Below are positions 1 to 6,700 of a DNA stretch of 11,288 bases, piece after piece. Position 1 is the stretch's first letter. Every line of letters starts with the position of its first letter. The DNA is from Blastocatellia bacterium (lineage in GTDB: Bacteria > Acidobacteriota > Blastocatellia > Chloracidobacteriales > JADJPF01). Location: contig JAEUQL010000075.1 of assembly GCA_016789295.1 (NCBI GenBank), positions 1 through 11,288 on the forward strand, read 5' to 3'. The position numbers and the translations under genes were made by a program. Under the pieces are notes generated by a model that was not told the DNA's origin, did no database searches, and saw only the letters and a program-made list of their open reading frames with translations.

Positions 1-1
1 T

Positions 2-841
2 GTCTTCTACAAAGGCGATGGTGAAAAGTCTCCAGACCTACCTGAATGGGCACCAGATTTTGAGACTTTGCAAAGCGCACTCAACACTCTTTGGTCATAC
101 ATTGTAGATCTGCTCGAAGATGGCCTGAGAAAAGGTACTCTTTCAACAGTGAACAACAACCCAAAAGTTCCTGGATTTAACGATGTGATGATCTCTTTCA
201 AATATCTTATTCCAATGATATGGCAGTGGGGACACGTGCCTTCTTTCATTTACCGTACTGGTGTTACAGCAGAAGAAGCACAGTCTGCTCTTGATAAAGT
301 AGACCCATGGTCGCTCTTTCACTGGGATGAGAAGACAGCAGATATACGAGCAAAATATCCAGACAAGAAAAACAGTTGCCAAGGACTAAACGAATGTACT
401 GGCCTTGGCTGGGGTGGTATAGCAACAGAGAAAGGTAATGGTGCGTGTGCAACAGCAGATCTACACACTTGTCAAGGTAGTAACTCTTGCTCTTTGCAAG
501 GTGGTTGTGGGTTCCTTTCTACTGTCAATGGAAAGTCTCTGCCACCTTCGGAACAGTGGATACCAGGAGAGAATCAAGGTAGCCAAGCCGGTGGATGCCA
601 AACTCCTATTGCTACTACACAGGTATTTGATAGGAATGCAGAAATTCCTACCAATTGGCCACCCGATGCACAGAAACGTTTAGAAGGTTTGCGTGCTACA
701 AGCGTTTGGGATGAAGCACGCCAACTCTTTGCACAGCGTGAAAAGATAGACAACCTTCCTACACCTATTTCTAAGCAAGAGGGCGATATCAATTATGATG
801 GCACCAAACGCCGCTCGAATGTAGTTCCAACTTCAAGATAG
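2..841 (+). CDS. Protein with cysteine-rich segment, 5' end missing
   Basis: The reading frame is open from the first bases of the window, so this is the C-terminal 279 residues of a longer protein. The first possible internal start is a TTG at 68, but the frame continues upstream without a stop. The N-terminal part visible here is rich in Trp and other aromatic residues (about residues 10-110). A cysteine-rich stretch follows, with seven Cys at fragment residues 126, 132, 149, 157, 163, 169 and 199 (codons between 377 and 598), spaced in NSC/NEC/HTC/GGC-type motifs and surrounded by Gly, Gln and Asn. The last 60 residues are polar. I do not recognise the whole protein. Similar C-x-G-x-x-x-C repeats occur in small proteins encoded next to MNIO (DUF692) and HvfC/BufC genes. 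The next gene, 29 bp downstream, is of the HvfC family, so a role as a metal-binding or modified partner is possible but unproven. Confidence 0.8.
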   Translation, partial: VFYKGDGEKSPDLPEWAPDFETLQSALNTLWSYIVDLLEDGLRKGTLSTVNNNPKVPGFNDVMISFKYLIPMIWQWGHVPSFIYRTGVTAEEAQSALDKVDPWSLFHWDEKTADIRAKYPDKKNSCQGLNECTGLGWGGIATEKGNGACATADLHTCQGSNSCSLQGGCGFLSTVNGKSLPPSEQWIPGENQGSQAGGCQTPIATTQVFDRNAEIPTNWPPDAQKRLEGLRATSVWDEARQLFAQREKIDNLPTPISKQEGDINYDGTKRRSNVVPTSR

Positions 842-870
842 ATCATCTTTACAGCAAGTAGTGTATAGAT

Positions 871-1758
871 ATGCGCTACTTGCTACAGTCGGTTATGAAA
901 AACAGTAAGCCTACATTTCAGCTCTCAAAGATGCAACAGTGGATACAGACTGTTATTACTCATCCACAAGGAATTTTGGCAGGAGTAATGTCTCAGAATG
1001 CACAAGAGATTTTAAGTATCAGTTTTAATCAGTTAGAAGATGTTGTAGTTGCGTCCAATCTGCTATCTTCTGCCGAACGCTTTGCTATCTACTATCGATC
1101 ATATTACACACGTTTGCTGCAAGCTTTTCACACAATGTTTCCTTCTCTTTCTCACGCATTGGGTAAAGAGTTGTTTGAAAAGTTTGTAATTGACTATTTA
1201 ACGTGTCATCCACCAAAACACTACAGCATTGGTCGTATAGCAGACTCTTTTTCACAACACTTGATCGATACACGTCCAGATGCTAAATGCGAAGAGAAAG
1301 AGCATTGGCCAGACTTTATCATTGAGCTAGCAGTGTTAGAGAAGGCTTTCTTGGATATTTATGATGGTAATGGTTTAGAAGATCAAGCTAGATTAGATAT
1401 TAGAGAGCTTTTGGTATTACCTGCTAAACGCCTAAAGAAGATAAGGCCAATACCTGCTCCTTGCTTCCGGCTCTTTGCTTTCCGCTACCCTGTACATAGT
1501 TACCTGCAAGCAGTACGCAGTGAAGAACAACCATCAATACCACAGCCAAAAGATAGTTTTGTTGCTTTAACAAGATGTAATTATCAAGTCTTAACCTTTG
1601 AACTTTCTAGTCAAGAGTATATTCTGCTACAAAAGCTGAACGGTGCTAATAGACTAGAGGATCTGCTCGACAGTAAAAAGCCGGATCGGGAGCTTACCAG
1701 AATACGAGACTTGCTATGTGGATGGATAGTTAAAGGGTTTTTTGTAGAGTATATCTAA
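871..1758 (+). CDS. HvfC/BufC (DUF2063) family protein
   Basis: The 295-residue product has the signature of the HvfC/BufC N-terminal domain at about residues 60-165: the ERFAIYYRSYYTRLLQAF block (69-86), then MFPSLSHALG, a DYLTCHPPKHYSIG segment (109-121), and WPDFIIELAVLEKAFLDIYD (146-165), matching the family pattern W..dla.LE.a....d. A second, less conserved domain (about 210-295) ends in a helix-rich region. Family members are annotated as putative DNA-binding, but in bufferin and methanobactin-like clusters they act as partners of MNIO (DUF692) iron enzymes that modify cysteine-rich peptides. No MNIO gene is visible here; it could lie upstream of the window. The gene follows the Cys-rich protein gene by 29 bp on the same strand, so the two are probably co-transcribed. 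No clear ribosome binding site precedes the ATG at 871. An in-frame ATG at 895 is an alternative start. Confidence 0.8.
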   Translation: MRYLLQSVMKNSKPTFQLSKMQQWIQTVITHPQGILAGVMSQNAQEILSISFNQLEDVVVASNLLSSAERFAIYYRSYYTRLLQAFHTMFPSLSHALGKELFEKFVIDYLTCHPPKHYSIGRIADSFSQHLIDTRPDAKCEEKEHWPDFIIELAVLEKAFLDIYDGNGLEDQARLDIRELLVLPAKRLKKIRPIPAPCFRLFAFRYPVHSYLQAVRSEEQPSIPQPKDSFVALTRCNYQVLTFELSSQEYILLQKLNGANRLEDLLDSKKPDRELTRIRDLLCGWIVKGFFVEYI

Positions 1759-1808
1759 CTTGCTGGCCTTGACCAGTAGACTACTCTTCTATTAGGCTAT
1801 CAAGTTTT

Positions 1809-1827
1809 ACTTCAACAGAAGTTTTTC
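1809..1827 (+). terminator. Weak AU-rich hairpin with T-run after the hvfC-like gene
   Basis: A 5-bp stem (ACTTC at 1809-1813, GAAGT at 1818-1822) with a 4-base loop is followed directly by a pyrimidine run (TTTTCTTCTT). It lies between the hvfC-like gene and efp, where a rho-independent terminator would be expected. The stem is short and AU-rich, so the call is tentative. Confidence 0.35.
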
Positions 1828-1865
1828 TTCTTCCAACCTGAAGACTTTAATTTTTGGGATCTTTT

Positions 1866-1871
1866 AAGGAG
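1866..1871 (+). promoter_or_regulatory. Shine-Dalgarno site of efp
   Basis: AAGGAG lies 8 bases before the ATG at 1880 and fixes the start of the elongation factor P gene. It is one of the strongest ribosome binding sites in the left half of the window, as expected for a well-expressed translation factor. Confidence 0.8.
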
Positions 1872-1879
1872 TTTATAGC

Positions 1880-2437
1880 ATGAAAGCAAATCAGATTCGG
1901 CGTGGGATGATACTTGTACACAATGGTGTGCCTCATCGTGTGCTGGATGCACGCCACCACACGCCGGGCAACCTGCGTGCAATGATGCAGACCAAGCTAC
2001 GCAACCTCATCACTGGTGCTTCACTTGAGCACCGTTTCAGTTCTACTGAATCGGTAGATAGAGCAACTCTTGAGCAGAGTAATTTCAAATACCTCTACAG
2101 CGATGGCTCAACCCACCACTTTATGAACGAAGAGACATATGAGCAGATAGAGCTTGATGACGAAGCACTAGGGGACGGCGTCTATTATCTGATTCCAGAA
2201 CTGATAATTCAGATAGAGTTCTACGACTCAAAACCTATCTCTGTGCAGCTTCCTGGTTCGGTAGAATTGAGAGTAGTTGAGACCGAACCAGAGATGAAAG
2301 GTGCAACCATAAGCAACTCAAATAAACCAGCCAAACTAGAGACAGGTTTGACTGTACAAGTTCCACCTTTTATTCAAGAAGGCGACCTGATCCGTGTAGA
2401 CACGTCAGAAGGCAAATATATTGAGCGTGCAAAATAG
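1880..2437 (+). CDS. efp: Elongation factor P with Asn at the tip of the modification loop
   Basis: EF-P binds between the P and E sites of ribosomes stalled on polyproline and promotes peptide bond formation. The 185-residue length and three-domain layout are typical: a KOW-like domain I (1-65), an OB domain II (about 68-128) and OB domain III (about 130-185) containing the conserved KGATISNSNKPAKLETG segment and ending in EGKYIERAK. In E. coli the loop PGKGQA carries Lys34, the residue that is beta-lysylated. Here the aligned loop is HTPGNLRA (27-34), which places Asn31 at that position, with Leu32 and Arg33 after it. The protein therefore lacks the modifiable Lys, and an Arg stands two residues further on. 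I recall similar PGNLRA loops in acidobacterial EF-Ps, so this may be lineage-typical rather than decay. No epmA, epmB or earP gene is visible. A strong Shine-Dalgarno site supports the start. Confidence 0.95.
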   Translation: MKANQIRRGMILVHNGVPHRVLDARHHTPGNLRAMMQTKLRNLITGASLEHRFSSTESVDRATLEQSNFKYLYSDGSTHHFMNEETYEQIELDDEALGDGVYYLIPELIIQIEFYDSKPISVQLPGSVELRVVETEPEMKGATISNSNKPAKLETGLTVQVPPFIQEGDLIRVDTSEGKYIERAK

Positions 2438-2450
2438 GACTAGACTATTA

Positions 2451-2471
2451 TGGGCAGCCTTAAGCTGCCCA
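2451..2471 (+). terminator. GC-rich hairpin between efp and waaA
   Basis: GGGCAGC (2452-2458) and GCTGCCC (2464-2470) form a perfect 7-bp stem, extended to 8 bp by T2451-A2471, with a 5-base loop. It starts 14 bp after the efp stop. No T-run follows, so it may be an attenuating or RNA-stabilising hairpin rather than a full rho-independent terminator. It would partly separate efp expression from waaA-lpxK. Confidence 0.5.
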
Positions 2472-2496
2472 CTCAATCCTCTTCCAGTTGATCTGA

Positions 2497-3825
2497 ATGT
2501 ATTTACTCTATAGCGTTCTACTTCTTTCTGCTCTTGTTGCTACTGCACCATATTTTCTCTATCAAATTTTTTTACATAAAAAGTATTTTGGCAGTTTGAA
2601 ACAGCGTTTTGCCTTCTCTTTACCAAAACTACGCCCATCTACTAAACGGCTGCTTCTACACACTGTTTCTGTAGGTGAATTTCTTGCTGCCCAACCCCTC
2701 ATTGAAAAGCTTCGTAGTCTGTTGCCTGATTATCAACTTGTTATTACTACAACCACTGCTGCAGGACAGAAGCTTGCACAAAATCGCGCTGCCGATTATG
2801 CAGATATTTGCTATTTTCCACTCGATTTTGGTTTTTCCACTGGTTGCTTTCTTGATCATATAAAGCCGAAGGTTGTAGTTATACTTGAAACCGAGATATG
2901 GCCAAATTTCCTTGCCCAGGCTGCAAAAAGAGATATTCCTGTAGTAATAGCAAATGGACGTATTTCAGATAGATCTTTTGGTAGATACAAGGCTATAAAA
3001 TTTATTCTGGAGAAAGTTCTTTCAAATATAACCCTCTTTCTGATGCAGTCTAGCAGAGATGTTGAAAGGATAGTGGCACTGGGTTCAGAAGCATCAAAGG
3101 TGTTTCATTTTGGCAACATCAAGTACGACATAGGCAGCGATCAGATGGAACGCCTCGACACAGTTGCAGCAGAGCTTGACAAGTTACTAGGGCTTAAAAA
3201 CTCCTCTAAAATAATAGTTGCCGGAAGTACTGTCTCTGGTGAAGAAGGTATATTCCTTTCTGCCTACAAGCAATTGATAGTACAGCCTGGTTTGGAAGAT
3301 ACACGTCTGATCCTTGCACCTCGCCACCCAGAAAGGTTTGAAGCTGTTGCAAAACTTCTTCTATCACTAAAGATAGACTTTGTTCGTCGTTCGGCAATGA
3401 AGCTAGGTGATAAAGTAGAGAAAGTAGTATTACTTGATAGTATAGGTGAACTAGCTGCTATCTACCGTTTTGCTGATATTGTCTTTGTAGGCGGAAGTCT
3501 TATTCCACACGGTGGCCACAATATACTTGAACCAGCCCTCTATGGACGTGCAATAATTACTGGCTCTCATACAAGCAACTTTCACAAGATAGTAGAAGAT
3601 TTTCTAGCTGCAGAGGCACTCATACAACTTCCTGTTACTAATTCTGAGAAAGAATGTGAACAGTCTCTGGCGGCAGAACTGATCCGAATGATGGAAGATG
3701 AAAAGCTTTGTACAGAGTTAGGAAGTCGTGCTTTAGAGGTGATCAAGGCAAATCGTGGTGCGGTTGATCGCCACATTGACAAAATAGCCAGCCTTCTCAA
3801 ACAGAAAGAAGTGATGAAAAACTGA
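2497..3825 (+). CDS. waaA: 3-deoxy-D-manno-octulosonic acid (Kdo) transferase
   Basis: WaaA (KdtA) transfers Kdo from CMP-Kdo to lipid IVA at the cytoplasmic face of the inner membrane. The 442-residue product has the family layout. An N-terminal membrane anchor (about 2-26) is followed by HTVSVGE (55-61), where Glu61 matches the catalytic base. ILETEIWPN (129-137) and GNIKYD (207-212) come next. The C-terminal GT-B half has VAGST (241-245), APRHPERF (274-281) and the CMP-Kdo-binding GGHNILEPA (339-347). There is no convincing Shine-Dalgarno site before the ATG. The stop codon overlaps the lpxK start by one base (TGATG), so the two genes are translationally coupled and supply adjacent steps of lipid A-Kdo synthesis. 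Whether it adds one or two Kdo units cannot be read from the sequence. Confidence 0.93.
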   Translation: MYLLYSVLLLSALVATAPYFLYQIFLHKKYFGSLKQRFAFSLPKLRPSTKRLLLHTVSVGEFLAAQPLIEKLRSLLPDYQLVITTTTAAGQKLAQNRAADYADICYFPLDFGFSTGCFLDHIKPKVVVILETEIWPNFLAQAAKRDIPVVIANGRISDRSFGRYKAIKFILEKVLSNITLFLMQSSRDVERIVALGSEASKVFHFGNIKYDIGSDQMERLDTVAAELDKLLGLKNSSKIIVAGSTVSGEEGIFLSAYKQLIVQPGLEDTRLILAPRHPERFEAVAKLLLSLKIDFVRRSAMKLGDKVEKVVLLDSIGELAAIYRFADIVFVGGSLIPHGGHNILEPALYGRAIITGSHTSNFHKIVEDFLAAEALIQLPVTNSEKECEQSLAAELIRMMEDEKLCTELGSRALEVIKANRGAVDRHIDKIASLLKQKEVMKN

Positions 3826-4898
3826 TGTTACCAGATTCTAGGCTAATTCGAGCTTGTGCTTACCTGCCTGCAAAAGTCTATCAGATGATAGTAGGACTGA
3901 GAATTGCGCTTTACGAACAGAGCTATATAAAACCAAAGCAGTTGAGCAAAGTAGTTATAAGTGTTGGTAATATAACGGTTGGTGGTACAGGAAAGACTCC
4001 AATAGTTGAATTTATAGCTAGCTATCTATCCGAAGAGAATATGGAAGTTGCAATATTGACACGAGGTTACAAGAGGATAGACAGTAGCAGAAGACAGGTA
4101 GTTGTCTCTGACGGCATAAGTGTCAAAGCAGGTTTTGAAGAGGCTGGCGATGAGCCATTTATGCTAGCTGCTAAACTGAAAAATGTTAAGGTTATAGTCA
4201 ATTCAAACAGGTTTGAAGCAGGACATTTTGCTATAAACGAGTTTGGCTCAGACCTACTTCTTTTAGACGATGGCTTTCAGCATATGCAACTACGAAGAGA
4301 TCTTAACCTGCTTGTGTTGGATGCAACTGATCTATTTGGTGGTGGTGAAATAGTACCTTTTGGTAGGCTTCGAGAGCCGATCTATTCTATCAAACGCGCA
4401 GACGCAATCATTGTTACTCGTTCGGACAGGGAATTTGATAGAGATCTACTTTTTAATGTACTAGATGGACTTGGAGTAAATGTTCCTATAATCTACTCTT
4501 ACCACGAATTGACAGGATTGCACGATCTTTTTAGTAAAAAGCCAGTAGCCATAAGAACACTCAACAGAGCAAAGGCTGGTATTGTTTGTGCGATTGGGAA
4601 TCCGGATCTTTTTGTTGAGGACTTGCAACTCTACCGCACAGAGATTGTTTCTAAGCAGGTCTTTAGAGACCATCATCAGTACACCCAAACAGATATAGAC
4701 AAGGTGGTTAATTTGGCTAGTAGTAGTGGAGCATCTTTTCTTATCACAACGGAAAAAGATGCAGTGAAGATGGAGAAGTTCTCGTTTGGTGAAATGCCAG
4801 TTTATGTTACCGAAATAAAGGCAAAGTTTGAAGATGAAGTAAGATTTAAGTCTCTACTACTAAAAACTATAGTCAAGAAGCGTAAAGTAGAAAGATAG
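3825..4898 (+). CDS. lpxK: Tetraacyldisaccharide 4'-kinase
   Basis: LpxK phosphorylates the 4' position of the tetraacyldisaccharide 1-phosphate to give lipid IVA, at the inner membrane. The 357-residue product has an N-terminal hydrophobic, amphipathic region and the Walker A motif GGTGKTP (53-59). ILTRGYKR (77-84), GDEPFMLA (108-115), LLLLDDGFQH (144-153), GGGEIVPFGRLREP (172-185) and a late TTEKDAVK block all match the family. The start overlaps the waaA stop by one base, with no strong ribosome binding site, which fits translational coupling. The gene ends inside the left arm of an inverted repeat whose right arm lies beyond the transposon, next to the convergent DHS-like gene. Confidence 0.95.
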   Translation: MLPDSRLIRACAYLPAKVYQMIVGLRIALYEQSYIKPKQLSKVVISVGNITVGGTGKTPIVEFIASYLSEENMEVAILTRGYKRIDSSRRQVVVSDGISVKAGFEEAGDEPFMLAAKLKNVKVIVNSNRFEAGHFAINEFGSDLLLLDDGFQHMQLRRDLNLLVLDATDLFGGGEIVPFGRLREPIYSIKRADAIIVTRSDREFDRDLLFNVLDGLGVNVPIIYSYHELTGLHDLFSKKPVAIRTLNRAKAGIVCAIGNPDLFVEDLQLYRTEIVSKQVFRDHHQYTQTDIDKVVNLASSSGASFLITTEKDAVKMEKFSFGEMPVYVTEIKAKFEDEVRFKSLLLKTIVKKRKVER

Positions 4899-4915
4899 AC
4901 CTTTCGCAAAAATGT

Positions 4916-4968
4916 TTACAGATCTTCCGCAAGAAAGCCCACGTGTTTAGGCGTGGGATGAATTGCGG
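4916..4968. other. Left end of the IS: cleavage tetranucleotide and nested hairpin
   Basis: TTAC at 4916-4919 is the proposed target and left cleavage site. Downstream, an outer stem CCGCAA (4927-4932) / TTGCGG (4963-4968) encloses an internal loop and an inner stem CCCACG (4938-4943) / CGTGGG (4952-4957) with an 8-base loop containing TTTA. The AAAG guide tetranucleotide lies at the 5' foot of the inner stem. TnpA dimers recognise such subterminal hairpins in single-stranded DNA. The inner hairpin resembles that at the right end (CCCAC...GTGGG, TTTA in the loop). Confidence 0.7.
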
Positions 4969-4980
4969 CGGTGTAAGAAA

Positions 4981-5376
4981 TTAAGTAGACGTTTGGTTTT
5001 CAATATAGCGTTTTATAGTATCGGAAGAAACATTGCCAGCAGTAGAAATAAAATAAGCTCTAGTCCACATAGAAGGCATACGAGCAAGTATAGGAAACTC
5101 CAGCCGCAAAACCCTGGAAGAATAACCTTTGATACGAAACATAATTTGATCGGGAGAAATATTAGTAGGAGAGTTTAAGAATAAATGGACATGATCGGGC
5201 ATAATTTCTTGAGCAATAATTTGACAATCAAGTTTAGCAACAACTTCAGCAATTAACTGAGAAAGTCTTTGAGCAATGTTTCCCCCTAAAACTTTTCTTC
5301 TACGTCTGGTAATCCAAACAAAGTGATAGTTGATTAAGGAAACACTAGTAATTTTGTGTCGATATTTTTGAGCCAT
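4981..5376 (-). CDS. tnpA: IS200/IS605 TnpA, HUH single-strand transposase
   Basis: This 131-residue Y1 transposase cuts and joins single-stranded DNA at the two ends of the element. The HUH motif is PDHVHLFL (60-67), with His62 and His64 binding the metal. The nucleophile is Tyr124 in IKRYIENQ (121-128), preceded by the conserved YFISTAGNVSSDT segment. Positions correspond closely to His64, His66 and Tyr127 of IS608 TnpA, so the enzyme appears complete. The ATG at 5376 gives the usual length and the typical start MAQKYRHKITSVSLINYHFVW-type region. No Shine-Dalgarno site is evident, which fits the low expression common for these enzymes. It is transcribed away from tnpB. Confidence 0.95.
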   Translation of the reverse strand: MAQKYRHKITSVSLINYHFVWITRRRRKVLGGNIAQRLSQLIAEVVAKLDCQIIAQEIMPDHVHLFLNSPTNISPDQIMFRIKGYSSRVLRLEFPILARMPSMWTRAYFISTAGNVSSDTIKRYIENQTST

Positions 5377-5389
5377 AAATAAAAAATAT

Positions 5390-5418
5390 AGTGTCTATAG
5401 TAGTGATATATAGACACT
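5390..5418. repeat. 10-bp inverted repeat between divergent tnpA and tnpB
   Basis: AGTGTCTATA (5390-5399) and TATAGACACT (5409-5418) are perfect reverse complements around a 9-base spacer. The repeat occupies the 61-bp gap between the two divergent transposon genes, so it overlaps where both promoters must lie. It could be an operator or a structured region. The sequence does not show which. Confidence 0.6.
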
Positions 5419-5422
5419 GTTA

Positions 5423-5431
5423 TGCTATATC
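5423..5431 (+). promoter_or_regulatory. Possible extended -10 element of tnpB
   Basis: TGCTATATC fits an extended -10 (TG-N-TATATC). The hexamer at 5426-5431 ends 6 bases before the tnpB ATG at 5438, so transcription would begin at about the start codon and give a leaderless mRNA. No ribosome binding site precedes tnpB, which agrees with this. No matching -35 is visible. Confidence 0.3.
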
Positions 5432-5437
5432 AAACAT

Positions 5438-6700
5438 ATGAAGTCAAACAGAGTTATCCAAATACAACTACAAGTTTCTAGAACTCTTTGGCAGCAAATG
5501 ACTGATGCTAGGAGTGAAGCGGCTCGTTTGTGGAATAAAATGGTTAAACTCCATTTGTACTTTAGAAAACGTAACAAAAAATGGCCTACACAAGCACAAT
5601 TTGAGAAGCACTTTGCCAGGAAATTCCGACTACATAGCCAAACAATACAAGCATTAATAGAAAAGTTTTTTGCCAATATAGAAACAACTCGCGTCAATAG
5701 AGCTAATGGCAACAAAAAAGCACGTTATCCTTATAAAGAAAAAACTTATTTTAACCCAGTCTGGAAAGGTCAACATATTAAGCAACAGCTTAACTATATT
5801 GTTTTGCCAATGGGAATAGACCCTCATACTAGAAAAAGAAACCTTGGGATTTCTATTCGCCTACCAAAAGACATTCCAAATGGAAAGATAGTACAAGCTG
5901 AGTTAGCTTTTGGTAAGTTGCTTCTAACCATCCAAAATGAAATTGAGATAGAAAAACCTAAAGTAGAAAAAGTAGCAGCAACAGACCTTGGTTCTATCCA
6001 TCTAGGAGTAGTGACAGATGGCACAAACTCTTTAGCTGTAGTTGGTCGTGGGCTTAGAAGTATTAACCAAGGCAAAGCTAAAGCGCTCGCTGAGTTGTCA
6101 GCAGTACAGTCTAAGTGTGAAAAGTACTCTAGATGTTGGAAAAAGTTACAAGCTACTAAACGTAAGATCCTGAGAAAAACAGATAACCAAACATATAATT
6201 TGTTGCACCAAGCAGCTAATGAGATAGTTGGATACTGTGAAGAAAAACAAGTATCTAAACTGGTCGTAGGTGACATAACAGAAATTAATAGAAACAAGAA
6301 AAAGAAGTCATCTCGTAGACTTAACCAAGAAATGGGTCTTCTTTCCCTGGGTGTGTTCGTTGGGTATTTAGAATATAAGTTAGCTGCAATTGGCATAGAA
6401 TTAGAAAGTTATAGCGAGTCTTATACCACCAAGACTTGCCCTGCTTGTGGTCATAAACACAAGCCCAAAGGCCGTCAATATCGCTGCCCTAAATGTGGCT
6501 TTACTGGCGTTCGTGATGAGGTTGGAGCAATCAACTTGCTCAATAAGTTCCTTAACAAAGGAGAAATTAAACCTCAATTCTTAGTCCCCAAGGGGAATGT
6601 AAAGTATCTACGGCCTCTGAAGCTTAAACGCTTTGCTAAACGTAGTAGTCCCACTGACACTGGGCAACCATCGATCCACGTTGTTTGTGCCGATGGTTGA
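5438..6700 (+). CDS. tnpB: TnpB, RNA-guided nuclease of the IS605 element
   Basis: The 420-residue product is a full-length TnpB-type (OrfB) protein. TnpB enzymes use an omega RNA from the right end of the element to cut DNA next to the target-adjacent motif and so help the element to persist. The N-terminal part contains the helical OrfB_IS605 domain. RuvC-I is VAATDLGSIHLG (179-190) with Asp183. RuvC-II is KLVVGDITEI (274-283), where the usual catalytic Glu (VEDL in many TnpBs) is Gly278. The zinc finger is CPACG (334-338) with CPKCG (350-354). RuvC-III is VRDEVGAINLL (358-368) with Asp360. The VGD variant is common in one TnpB branch, and a Glu elsewhere (282, 298 or 312) may substitute. 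A basic tail of about 50 residues follows RuvC-III, ending within the likely omega RNA region. Confidence 0.95.
   Translation: MKSNRVIQIQLQVSRTLWQQMTDARSEAARLWNKMVKLHLYFRKRNKKWPTQAQFEKHFARKFRLHSQTIQALIEKFFANIETTRVNRANGNKKARYPYKEKTYFNPVWKGQHIKQQLNYIVLPMGIDPHTRKRNLGISIRLPKDIPNGKIVQAELAFGKLLLTIQNEIEIEKPKVEKVAATDLGSIHLGVVTDGTNSLAVVGRGLRSINQGKAKALAELSAVQSKCEKYSRCWKKLQATKRKILRKTDNQTYNLLHQAANEIVGYCEEKQVSKLVVGDITEINRNKKKKSSRRLNQEMGLLSLGVFVGYLEYKLAAIGIELESYSESYTTKTCPACGHKHKPKGRQYRCPKCGFTGVRDEVGAINLLNKFLNKGEIKPQFLVPKGNVKYLRPLKLKRFAKRSSPTDTGQPSIHVVCADG

Noticed and set aside
1769..1798. Possible promoter for efp (TTGACC, 18-bp gap, TAGGCT)
   Set aside because: The -10 is a poor match, and the transcript would run straight into the hairpin and T-run at 1809-1827, so I did not list it as a feature.
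4963..5178. 71-residue open frame on the plus strand over tnpA
   Set aside because: Antisense to the tnpA 3' half, which has intact HUH and Tyr motifs; no independent support.
5824..6396. 190-residue open frame on the minus strand inside tnpB
   Set aside because: It lies fully antisense to a clear TnpB with conserved motifs, has no recognisable domain and no ribosome binding site. It is a by-product of tnpB codon use.
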